Assembly: GCA_937892525.1 (NCBI GenBank)
Contig: CALAEV010000025.1
Location: forward strand, 62,001 to 126,000
From: an uncultured Clostridia bacterium
GTDB taxonomy: Bacteria > Bacillota > Clostridia > Oscillospirales > Acutalibacteraceae
Direction of reading: 5' to 3'
DNA length: 64,000 bases
Position 1 is the stretch's first letter. Every line of letters starts with the position of its first letter. Below are positions 24,164 through 33,006 of this stretch, one piece after another. The translations under genes and the position numbers were made by a program. The notes under the pieces were generated by a model, which was given only the letters and a program-made list of their open reading frames with translations, had not been told where the DNA came from and made no database searches.

Positions 24164-24882
24164 TGGTGTTTAAGGTAAGTTTGTTACCAGCAAGTTATAG
24201 AAAATTGCTGGAAGGAAAAAAGAAAAAAGATTTAGTTATCAAAGTTGCGTTGGTAGTTTTGGTTTGTATGCTTATTATGTACAGTGGTTTCGCTGTAAGA
24301 TTATTCATTCTCAAGGCTCAGCTTAAAGACATTCAAAAGAGCAACGGCTTTGTAAGTGCTGAAATTTCAGAACTTGAACAATATAAAGCAATTTATGATA
24401 ATCTTGTTACATCTCAGCAGAGAGTTGACCAGATTTTACCAAAATCACCAAGTGCAGTTAAATTCTTGTCTTTGATACAGTCAAATCGCCCTGAATACGC
24501 TGAATACACAGTAGTTACAGTTCAGGAATGGTCAACAAATCCAATTTGTATGATTGAAGGTAGCCTTCCTGCTGCACAAAGCATGGGTGACGCAGTATCA
24601 CAGCTTCGTGATTTAGAGCAAATTTTCACAAACGGTGAAGATTTCAAAGATGTAGTAACTCAAGTTAAGGTTATTAATAATATGCCATCTGTAACAACAG
24701 ATTCAAATGGAAATCAATCATATACATTCCGTATATACGTTTCAGTTGGTGGAAACATTGTTGTTGACGAATCTGGTATGCTTGTTACAACAACTACAAC
24801 AACTACAACCACAACAACTACAACAACTACAACAACGGCTCCTGCTGAGACTTCATCAACAGAAGCAAGTACTGAAGGTTAA
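24163..24882 (+). CDS. pilN: PilN-like pilus assembly protein with poly-Thr tail
   Basis: 239 residues: a short basic N-terminus with the LLPASYR segment (PilM-binding in PilN proteins, usually NLLP), one membrane helix (about 24-46), a coiled part, then a small ferredoxin-like periplasmic-type domain (about 90-200). After VTTTT the chain ends in about 20 consecutive threonines and an APAETSSTEAS stretch, which is unusual for PilN. The ATG is directly coupled to the pilM stop. It should pair with the next gene product (PilO-like) across the membrane. The PilN call rests on order and the LLP motif. Confidence 0.82.
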   Translation: MVFKVSLLPASYRKLLEGKKKKDLVIKVALVVLVCMLIMYSGFAVRLFILKAQLKDIQKSNGFVSAEISELEQYKAIYDNLVTSQQRVDQILPKSPSAVKFLSLIQSNRPEYAEYTVVTVQEWSTNPICMIEGSLPAAQSMGDAVSQLRDLEQIFTNGEDFKDVVTQVKVINNMPSVTTDSNGNQSYTFRIYVSVGGNIVVDESGMLVTTTTTTTTTTTTTTTTTAPAETSSTEASTEG

Positions 24883-24895
24883 GGAGGAAATATAA

Positions 24896-25447
24896 ATGAA
24901 TACAAAAATTAATCTTTCCGGCCTTAAAGACAAAGTAAGTACAGTAGCACTTGTTGTTATTGCAATGGTATTCCTTGTGGCAGTGTTAGGCGTTGCATCA
25001 TATTTTACAATTTCTGAAGTTGCACACTTAAAAGATACTATTGGTGCAAGTGTTACAAAATATGATGAAAATAAAATTTTCGTTGCAAGTCTTGAAAAAT
25101 TAAAGGCTGATTCAAAATATTACGAAGCACAACAGGCTGAATATGATAAGATTATCGCAGATAACGGTACATATAATCCGGTTGACTATTATATTGAGCT
25201 TGATGAATTGTGTGCAAAGTATAATCTTAAAATTGTTGACATTCAGGTTGGCGATATGGTAGCTAACGGACTTGTAAATGAAGCAACTACAACAATTGCA
25301 GTTGTTGGTGAAGAAATTGATGTCAGAAAAATGGCAGTTGAAATCGTTTCACAGGAACAGATTGCAAGAATTGACACTATTGCTATGGCAAAACAGGAAG
25401 ATGGTACTGTTGCAGCGTCAATGGTAATTGTAAACTTCACAAAATAA
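24896..25447 (+). CDS. pilO: PilO-like pilus assembly protein
   Basis: 183 residues: a cytosolic start of about 14 residues, a membrane helix (about 15-38), a coiled-coil (about 42-85, KDTIGASVTKYDENKIFVASLEKLKAD) and a small alpha/beta domain (about 95-183). This is the architecture and order of PilO, the partner of PilN. GGAGG precedes the ATG. Sequence identity to known PilO proteins is low, so the call relies on topology and position between pilN and pilB. Confidence 0.8.
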   Translation: MNTKINLSGLKDKVSTVALVVIAMVFLVAVLGVASYFTISEVAHLKDTIGASVTKYDENKIFVASLEKLKADSKYYEAQQAEYDKIIADNGTYNPVDYYIELDELCAKYNLKIVDIQVGDMVANGLVNEATTTIAVVGEEIDVRKMAVEIVSQEQIARIDTIAMAKQEDGTVAASMVIVNFTK

Positions 25448-25474
25448 AGTTCAATACGAAAGATAGGTATTTCT

Positions 25475-27160
25475 ATGGCAGACAATATTATTATTCCAGG
25501 TAGTATTTGCGCAAGACTTATTGACGCCGGAATTATTACAACAGAGCAGTTAGAAGAAGCTCTTGAAATACAAAAAACAAGCAAACAGCTTATTGGTACA
25601 ATCCTTACACAGTTAGGTTACTGTACTGAAGAAGATGTTGCACGTATGCTTGCAAGTAAAACAGGTCACAAGTTCATTTCAATTGATGAAGTTGGCGTTA
25701 ATATTGCAGTTGCAAACCTTATCACTCCTGAACTTGCTGTTAAGAACAATATCCTTCCTATTTATGAAGAAGATGGTATTGTTTATGTTGCAATGAAGAA
25801 TCCTAACGATATTCTTACTGTGGACTATCTTCGTATGCTTACAGGCTATGAAATTTGCCCTGTAGTAGCAGCCGATATGGAACTTCAGGCAGCTATTGAA
25901 AACTTTGCAAATATGAACAGTGGTGTTGATAACTACGACGATGATGAGGAAGATTTGGCAGTTGAGGCTGAAAATCTTGACATTGACGATAAACCTGCTG
26001 TTCAGCTTGTAAACCAGATTATCAATAATGCTATTAAAGCAGGTGCATCTGATATTCATATTGAAGCACTTGAAAAATATATGCGTGTCCGTTTCAGAAT
26101 TGACGGTGTTTTGCAAGAAATTATGCAGAACCCTATCAAGATGTATTCAGCAGTTATTTCCAGAATCAAGGTTATTGGTGGTATGGACATTGCTGAACGT
26201 CGTATTCCTCAGGACGGTCGTGCAACAGTTAAATTTGACGATAAGACAATGGACGTTCGTATTGCTTCAATGCCAACAGTTTACGGTGAAAAAGTCGTAA
26301 TGCGTTTGCTTGAAAGAAGTAACTCAAATGTTGTTACACTTAAAGATATTAAGTTCAGTCCTCGTCAGTTTGATAGATTTAACCACGCTATTCATATGCC
26401 TTACGGTTTCGTTCTTGTTACAGGACCTACCGGTAGTGGTAAATCAACAACTCTTTATGCTACATTGGCTGAAATCAGTACACTTGAAAAGAATGTTATT
26501 ACACTTGAAGACCCTGTTGAACGTAGAATGGCAGGTATTAACCAAGTACAGATGAACAATCGTGCCGGTATGACATTCGCAGCTGCTCTTCGTTCAGTTC
26601 TTCGTTCTGACCCTGATATTGTCATGGTCGGTGAAATTCGTGACAGCGAAACTGCAAAAATTGCTGTTGAAGCTGCTCTTACAGGTCATATGGTTCTTTC
26701 AACACTTCATACAAACGACGCACCTGGTGCAGTTACACGTCTTGATGAAATGGGCGTTGAGCCTTTCCTTACAGCATCATCACTTGTTGGTGTTCTTGCA
26801 CAGCGTCTTGTAAGAAAACTTTGTCCAAAATGTAAAGAAGAATATGAGATTTCTCACGCAGAGCTTAAATCTATTGTTCCTGACCTTGAAGAATATGGTT
26901 ATAATAAACCAAGCTATAAGCTTTACAAGGCAAAGGGTTGTCTTACATGTAATAATACTGGATATAAGGGACGAGAAGCTGTATTCGAATTCCTTACAGT
27001 TACTGAAGAAATGAAACGACTTATTCTTGACCGTGCAACAGTTGCAGAGGTTAAGGAATTGGCAGTTTCACAGGAAATGAAAACACTTAAAGACGAGGGT
27101 CTTTATAAAATGATGGAAGGTAGCACTTCTCTTGAAGAAGTTTTACGTGTTATCGTTTAA
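25475..27160 (+). CDS. pilB: Type IV pilus extension ATPase
   Basis: 561 residues, GspE/PilB family. An N-terminal MshEN-type domain (about 5-140, with QLIGTILTQLGYCTEEDVARML, a fold known to bind c-di-GMP in some relatives), then the ATPase with Walker A GPTGSGKSTT, Asp box LEDPVERR, Walker B DIVMVGEIRDSET, His box STLHTNDA, and a four-cysteine zinc site (CPKC and CLTC) typical of PilB and GspE. It lies directly after pilO. It supplies the energy for pilin polymerisation, opposite to PilT. Confidence 0.96.
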   Translation: MADNIIIPGSICARLIDAGIITTEQLEEALEIQKTSKQLIGTILTQLGYCTEEDVARMLASKTGHKFISIDEVGVNIAVANLITPELAVKNNILPIYEEDGIVYVAMKNPNDILTVDYLRMLTGYEICPVVAADMELQAAIENFANMNSGVDNYDDDEEDLAVEAENLDIDDKPAVQLVNQIINNAIKAGASDIHIEALEKYMRVRFRIDGVLQEIMQNPIKMYSAVISRIKVIGGMDIAERRIPQDGRATVKFDDKTMDVRIASMPTVYGEKVVMRLLERSNSNVVTLKDIKFSPRQFDRFNHAIHMPYGFVLVTGPTGSGKSTTLYATLAEISTLEKNVITLEDPVERRMAGINQVQMNNRAGMTFAAALRSVLRSDPDIVMVGEIRDSETAKIAVEAALTGHMVLSTLHTNDAPGAVTRLDEMGVEPFLTASSLVGVLAQRLVRKLCPKCKEEYEISHAELKSIVPDLEEYGYNKPSYKLYKAKGCLTCNNTGYKGREAVFEFLTVTEEMKRLILDRATVAEVKELAVSQEMKTLKDEGLYKMMEGSTSLEEVLRVIV

Positions 27161-27203
27161 TTTTTCGCGATTTATTAAAATCTTTTGAAAGGAGCGTGTC
27201 ATT

Positions 27204-28958
27204 GTGAAAAAGTATCTTAAAAATAATCAGGGTATGGCATTACCAATGGTTTTGTTTATTATGTTAATTCTTACTGTACTTGCAGCAGCACTCGGTACTT
27301 ATGCAAGCCAGTCTTTAAGAACTGTCAGATATATGAACGCTCAGAAACAGGCATATTATCTTGCTCGTGCAGGTGTTGAGGCAGGTGCTTTCGCATACCA
27401 GAATGCAACAACAAAGACAACAAGCAACTTTGATAATAACGACAATTTCAAAAATGGACTTGTTGGCTTTAATAATGTTGATAAATTCGTTTCCGTTATT
27501 GAAGATAGTGATGAAAAGATTACAAGTAATAAGATTTATCTTATCTATGATAGTGGTAATGAAAATGAAGGCACAATGTGGGAAGGCTTAAAGTTCTCAA
27601 AAACTGCGTCAGAAAATGCAATAGGCTATTTTTCTATTGAAATTGCAGGAGCAGAGCAAGAAACACTTGTAAATGACAACGGTGTTGAAAAAGAAATTCT
27701 TAAACCTGTTGTTGAATTTAGAAGTACTGCTGTTTGCTATAGTAACAATGGTAGTGAGGTTACAAGTGTATCAACAGGCTATATGTATCCATCACAGACT
27801 GTAAATTCAGAAACCTGCTATGGTGCAGATGGTTATCTTTCAACTGACACAAACGATTTTGATAATAGTGACACAAAAACTGTTTCTTATGATGAGGCTC
27901 AGTTCAATACAAAAACAGGTAGATGGTGGCAAAGACTTAAAAATGGTCTGGTTAGACTTGCTTTAAATGTTTTGAAGGGCTTGGGTGTTATTCCTGCACA
28001 AGAGAACATTACTGTTTATGAAATGATTGGCGCAGGCGATTTGATTCTTGCAAGACCGTCTGATGATGTTGGCGAAATCAAGATTAATGACGGAAAAAAC
28101 AACTTCTACATATTCTCAACATCAGGTTCGCTTATTCTTGAAGATTGTGGCCTTTATGTTGACCCTACAAAAGGTAAATACGCAACAATCGGTCTTTATG
28201 GTAGTGACATTGTTGTTGACGGCGACATTACTATGGGTGTTTATCACACTAATACAAGTTCTTTTGCTGGCTCAACATGGGATAAAGCACTGGCGCCACT
28301 TCAGACTTTAGTTGCTACTCTTGGTAATCGTTACAGATTAGGTACAGTTATGATTGGTAACGGTCTTGCATCAGGTGGCGAATGGCAAGAATACCTTACA
28401 TATAATAATGGTGGTGTTACTGACCAGAATGGTAACATACTTACAAATGGTAGCCGAATCTTCTTTAACGGTAATGTTAATGTAAAGATTTACTCACAGG
28501 GTGCAAGTACTGAGACTTATCGCGTATTCAGTGCCGGTGATGTGTGTCTCTTCAACGGTGTTTATGAGGCAAAAAACACAGATATTGATAGTAATGAAGA
28601 AATTACAACAAGAGGTATTGACCTTCTTAAATACTTCCTTGATGCCGTAATTGCAGAGGAAGAAGGTTTCCAGTTGGGTGACTCTGCTATAAAGAAGATG
28701 ACGCAAATCCGCGACCTTTACTACGGTGACCCGGCAAATTCACAAAGCCCTGGTGAACCATCATATTTCGAAAATGGTCAAAGACCACTTAGAAAACTTG
28801 ATGTTAATTTAGGTGCATCAAGCGTTTCAATTGATGGTAAAGCACTTACAACTAAAGTTGGTGGTAAAGAGTTGATTGAATATATTCAGCAACCAACACC
28901 AACAAGTAGTTTTAAAATTAACTGGGGCAAACCAACAGTTTCAGTTTTAGCAGATTAA
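27204..28958 (+). CDS. PilX-like minor pilin/assembly protein with large extracellular domain
   Basis: 584 residues. The N-terminus reads KKYLKNNQGMALPMVLFIMLILTVLAAALG, a prepilin-like leader with G-M-A-L in place of GFTLIE, as in PilX-type N-terminal domains. A helix with QKQAYYLARAGVEAGAFAY follows, typical of PilX and GspK-like minor pilins. The outer part (about 60-584) is beta-rich, with a GSDIVVDGDITMG-type beta-solenoid segment around 300-350. It starts at the GTG at 27204 after AAAGGAG. Position right after pilB with other prepilins suggests part of the tip or priming complex. Confidence 0.75.
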   Translation: MKKYLKNNQGMALPMVLFIMLILTVLAAALGTYASQSLRTVRYMNAQKQAYYLARAGVEAGAFAYQNATTKTTSNFDNNDNFKNGLVGFNNVDKFVSVIEDSDEKITSNKIYLIYDSGNENEGTMWEGLKFSKTASENAIGYFSIEIAGAEQETLVNDNGVEKEILKPVVEFRSTAVCYSNNGSEVTSVSTGYMYPSQTVNSETCYGADGYLSTDTNDFDNSDTKTVSYDEAQFNTKTGRWWQRLKNGLVRLALNVLKGLGVIPAQENITVYEMIGAGDLILARPSDDVGEIKINDGKNNFYIFSTSGSLILEDCGLYVDPTKGKYATIGLYGSDIVVDGDITMGVYHTNTSSFAGSTWDKALAPLQTLVATLGNRYRLGTVMIGNGLASGGEWQEYLTYNNGGVTDQNGNILTNGSRIFFNGNVNVKIYSQGASTETYRVFSAGDVCLFNGVYEAKNTDIDSNEEITTRGIDLLKYFLDAVIAEEEGFQLGDSAIKKMTQIRDLYYGDPANSQSPGEPSYFENGQRPLRKLDVNLGASSVSIDGKALTTKVGGKELIEYIQQPTPTSSFKINWGKPTVSVLAD

Positions 28959-28977
28959 AAGAAAGGGGCAAAACATT

Positions 28978-31900
28978 ATGAAGAACATACTTAAAAGTTA
29001 TTTCGGCAATAAACGCGGTATGACTTTGGTTGAAGTTCTTACTGCTATGGCAATTTTGTCATTAATTATCTTCTGCTTTACCCCTTTGTTTTTAACATAT
29101 TATGATGCAATTGTAATTGCCGGTGATGAAGTTCAGGATGTTCAGGAACAGTCTGGTATTTTACAGACTGTTATTGGTAATTTTGATGCCGGTAAAGGTG
29201 GTAACTATAGTGCAAACGTTACTACTATTGACCTTGAACTTACAACACCTGGAACTGCTACACTTACACGTGATAACAACGGCACAACTATTAGTGCAAC
29301 AATGAATGGTGCAGTTACAGTTGCGTTGGGTAGCGACATAGATGATGTTAAGGGTGACTTCCTTGTGTCTGACCCTGAAAACCTTAGAAATGGTTATACA
29401 ACAATTAAAGCACAAGGCTCAAGTTCAGGTCTTGTTTGCTATCCTAAATCACTTACCGATGACTTTATTGAAGCAAAAATCATTGTTTACGGTAGTGGTG
29501 GTATAAACTTTGCAGACGCTTCTTACATAAATGATTTCAAACTCTCCTGTGGCCTTAATGGTGGAACAAGTCTTTCTAATGGAACAGACTATACAGTAAG
29601 ACGTCTTGCTTCTTCAATGGTAGAGTTTACAATTTATGGTGGAGGTAAGGTTTCTTACGAAACATCACCACTTTTAATAAATTATAAAAATGGTCAACAT
29701 ATTCTTCAGGTTGAAGTTGACGCACCATCTATGATTATGGTTGGCGAAGCTGACGACGACGGAAAATACTATTACTATGTATCTCGTGGCGAAATGGTTG
29801 ATGGTATTGACACTAATAAAGATAAAGATGAGCTTGCAATTATTCGTCGTGAAATGAATTCAGTTGACCCTAAAGCAAATAATAATGAAACAACACTTAC
29901 ATCAGCAATGAATGACGTAGAATGGGTTCCTGCTGACAGTGGTGACGGTTATAATGTTGACAATACAGGTAAAAAGTATGGTTATTATGTAATGTGTGGC
30001 GACAATGGTCAGGTGCGTCGTTTCTGGCGCAACAACACAACAGGTAATTATTACTGGGGTGGCGACTATACATACTATACTGACTATAACTTTGTTCAGG
30101 TTAACAACAATACGGGTTCATCTCCACATATTAATTCAACTGACGCAAGTGGTAATGAATACGCTGGTAAAGTTTACAGCACAGATACATCTTTCAAATT
30201 TATTTCTCAAAGAAGTATGTCAAGTAATAAGTCGGGCTTTAATGTGTCATCAAGGGAATTTGGTACTGGTGCCAATACTGGTACAGCTCTTTTAAGAAGC
30301 TTGTCAGTTGCTTCTGTTACTAGAGCTAATCAAGCTGAATTTTATGGCAGTGATGGTGCACTTTATTTCTATAAGATAAGAAATAATAACGACTATAGAT
30401 TACCTACTCTTACTGAAGTTCAAAACTTTACAGTTAATAGTAATGGTAAAGGAAAATATGAGCCTTACGGTGACTTTGGTGGAAATAGAGTTTTTAAGAT
30501 GAACACAATTTCTAATACTGCTCATGGTTGGTTTGAAACTAATGATGGCTCATATTATGAAATAAATGGCGTTGATACAACAGCAGAAGGTTTCAACAAA
30601 GATTCATATCCTATTACACTTACCTCTGTTGACGCTATCAGAATTAACACACCAAATAAGACAAATGTTCAAAATGATGGTAGCTATTACTTCACTGCGA
30701 CTGGCGATGGCGATACTCAGGCAGAAAATGCAACAACAAACCTTAATTATCCACAATCAAGTTATACTCTTTATTGTGGATACATTCCTGCATTTATGGA
30801 TTTGTTTGCAACAGTAACAGGTCAGGCTAAATATTCGTATCCGACAACGTGGGATGGTACTTATGCTCACAGTGAGGTTGCAGGCAACTTCTATAAAGTA
30901 GGTAATACTTATATACCAAGAGCAGAAAATAGATTGACCCTTCAGGATAATGCTAACCACTATGCTTTCTGGCGTATGACGCTTGGTTTGACACCATATT
31001 ATAACGATAAAGCTACAAGCCCCAAATATGGTGCCGGTGAGCTTGCATATTATGATGGCGAAACACAAAAAGAAGGCGGTTTCCTTGGTATTGGTGCAAC
31101 AGAATACAGATGGCATAATAAGGTTGTTTATTATCCATACACAAATGTAGAATATGCGATTACGGGTAAATTTTACGACCAATATACATTCAACAACAAT
31201 AATGCAAAAGTTCAATTAGCATTTGGTAACGGAAAAGCAAGAGCGTCTGCTTATGCCTTGGCAGACCCTAACATGATGATTAACACATATCAAGGGGTTC
31301 AGACAAATGTTACAAATGGTGATGTTGTTGATATTACAGTTGCATATCTTTCACATCCTTACGCAATAGCAGTTGCAGCTAACCCAACAGACGATGTTGT
31401 TTATGACCTTTCTAATAATAAAAATAAGCAGAGAATGGTATTCTACTGGAATAATCGTAGAGAAACTATTACATTCCTTGATAGTGCAAGTACAGTTGTT
31501 CCAAATGGTGATAAAGATATTCCTGTTTCACTTATGGTAGGTTATGTTCTTGGTGGTACAGTTGAATATTTTGGTGATATGGACGTTTTGGGTAACATCA
31601 ATGGCACAACTGTAACGATTGGCTCAGTTATGAATAATGGTATTGTTTTCCTGCGTGCAGGTGATTATAATGCAGAAAAACATAATTCTGCCAATGCTGA
31701 GACTTATGAATATAAAGCAACCGATAAAGATGGTTACAAACTTGCGTCTGAATCTAACGTGTTCCACCAGTTCTATTATCTTAACTCAAGAGCAAAACTT
31801 CCTGAAACAATTGGTATAATAAAGATTGATAAAGAATCAACAGGATTTCACGGAGAATATGCTGAAGAGCCTTCAAGGGGCGAACATATTGGTAACCTTT

Positions 31901-32931
31901 ATGGTGCTGAATATTGGCAGAACAATCGCCATATTCAGTATAAGTCTATTGCGGGTGGTACTGCTACTAACGGCCAAGATACAGCATCTAATTATGAATA
32001 TCTCCGTTCACACCCAATGTCAAGTACAAAGGTCAACTGTGTTGCATGGGGTGTTACATGGCAGGGCTATCCAGAAGCTATGTGGGGTACTGAAAACGGT
32101 ACTGTTCTTTCATGGTGGGTTGATACTACTAAAGCAGCAAGTGATTCCAATGCAACTAACTGGAATGACCGTTCTGTTGACGCTGAATTCCAGTCATATC
32201 ACTGGGTTGATAATGTAAACGGTAAAACGTTTGCTCTTAGCAGTTCACAATGGAAAGATACACTTGGTTCTGCAGTATTCAACACAACAAGTACAACTGG
32301 CACATCGTATACTCTTGGTTCTGGAACAGTTCCTGATACATTTAAGTATTTTTGCGATAAAACTTCACAACAGACAGGTCTTTGGGGCTCAATTGGATTT
32401 ATTTCAACTCTTGAATCAATTAACGATATCACTTATGATAATGACTACTGGGTAGCAGTTGGTGACCAGAGTGATAAAGACCCTGCTGACTATTGTGCAA
32501 GCGGTACATGGAGCGGTGGTGGTGAAACTGCAAAAGCCTTCTCAGATAATGGTCGTGGTGGTTCTTGGGTAAACGTTCGTTACTGGGTTGACGCTAATGG
32601 TTCAGGCAAACAAGCTGACGATAATGCATACTACCACTGGCGTGCAGTTAAGATTTCTACAAAAGATAACTATAATATTGTTCAGATTAACAACCTTAAT
32701 GGTATCTGGGTAGCAACAGGCTATGAAGATGCTAATAATAACGAAGAGTACGACAACGGTGAACGTACAGTTGTTTGTTGGGCTCGTGACCCATTACGCT
32801 CATGTAACGAGACTTTGACTGGTGGCTGGAGCGAAAAAGTTCAGTTCTATGCAAACAATGGTACAAGTATGACTCTTCTTGACCAAGACAAGGTTGGTGG
32901 CATTAACTCTTGTGCTACAAGAACAGAGTAA
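28978..32931 (+). CDS. Giant prepilin-like protein (1317 aa), possible pilus-tip adhesin
   Basis: 1317 residues with a type III prepilin signal: GNKRGMTLVEVLTAMAILSLIIFCF (leader, Gly at the cut site, Met-Thr-Leu-Val-Glu). Glu 5 of the mature protein is kept. A typical minor pilin has under 300 residues, so about 1250 residues of extra domain hang from the pilin helix. The region is Tyr/Trp/Asn/Gly-rich. The C-terminal part holds motifs such as YDNDYWVAVGD and LNGIWVATGYED, each followed by a cysteine/Trp stretch, resembling BNR/propeller-like repeats. AAAGGGG precedes the ATG. It could bind plant fibre, mucin or cells at the pilus tip; this is inferred. Confidence 0.78.
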   Translation: MKNILKSYFGNKRGMTLVEVLTAMAILSLIIFCFTPLFLTYYDAIVIAGDEVQDVQEQSGILQTVIGNFDAGKGGNYSANVTTIDLELTTPGTATLTRDNNGTTISATMNGAVTVALGSDIDDVKGDFLVSDPENLRNGYTTIKAQGSSSGLVCYPKSLTDDFIEAKIIVYGSGGINFADASYINDFKLSCGLNGGTSLSNGTDYTVRRLASSMVEFTIYGGGKVSYETSPLLINYKNGQHILQVEVDAPSMIMVGEADDDGKYYYYVSRGEMVDGIDTNKDKDELAIIRREMNSVDPKANNNETTLTSAMNDVEWVPADSGDGYNVDNTGKKYGYYVMCGDNGQVRRFWRNNTTGNYYWGGDYTYYTDYNFVQVNNNTGSSPHINSTDASGNEYAGKVYSTDTSFKFISQRSMSSNKSGFNVSSREFGTGANTGTALLRSLSVASVTRANQAEFYGSDGALYFYKIRNNNDYRLPTLTEVQNFTVNSNGKGKYEPYGDFGGNRVFKMNTISNTAHGWFETNDGSYYEINGVDTTAEGFNKDSYPITLTSVDAIRINTPNKTNVQNDGSYYFTATGDGDTQAENATTNLNYPQSSYTLYCGYIPAFMDLFATVTGQAKYSYPTTWDGTYAHSEVAGNFYKVGNTYIPRAENRLTLQDNANHYAFWRMTLGLTPYYNDKATSPKYGAGELAYYDGETQKEGGFLGIGATEYRWHNKVVYYPYTNVEYAITGKFYDQYTFNNNNAKVQLAFGNGKARASAYALADPNMMINTYQGVQTNVTNGDVVDITVAYLSHPYAIAVAANPTDDVVYDLSNNKNKQRMVFYWNNRRETITFLDSASTVVPNGDKDIPVSLMVGYVLGGTVEYFGDMDVLGNINGTTVTIGSVMNNGIVFLRAGDYNAEKHNSANAETYEYKATDKDGYKLASESNVFHQFYYLNSRAKLPETIGIIKIDKESTGFHGEYAEEPSRGEHIGNLYGAEYWQNNRHIQYKSIAGGTATNGQDTASNYEYLRSHPMSSTKVNCVAWGVTWQGYPEAMWGTENGTVLSWWVDTTKAASDSNATNWNDRSVDAEFQSYHWVDNVNGKTFALSSSQWKDTLGSAVFNTTSTTGTSYTLGSGTVPDTFKYFCDKTSQQTGLWGSIGFISTLESINDITYDNDYWVAVGDQSDKDPADYCASGTWSGGGETAKAFSDNGRGGSWVNVRYWVDANGSGKQADDNAYYHWRAVKISTKDNYNIVQINNLNGIWVATGYEDANNNEEYDNGERTVVCWARDPLRSCNETLTGGWSEKVQFYANNGTSMTLLDQDKVGGINSCATRTE

Positions 32932-32943
32932 TTAAAATTCAAG

Positions 32944-32973
32944 TCCCTACACGGTGTAAACATCGTGTAGGGA
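32944..32973 (+). terminator. Hairpin after the giant prepilin gene
   Basis: TCCCTACACGGT/ATCGTGTAGGGA, a 12-base stem with one wobble pair and a GTAAAC loop, but no T tract. It may protect the long upstream mRNA or attenuate. Confidence 0.5.
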
Positions 32974-33006
32974 ACAGATAAACTCATTTGTAAATGAGGT
33001 GAAAGT

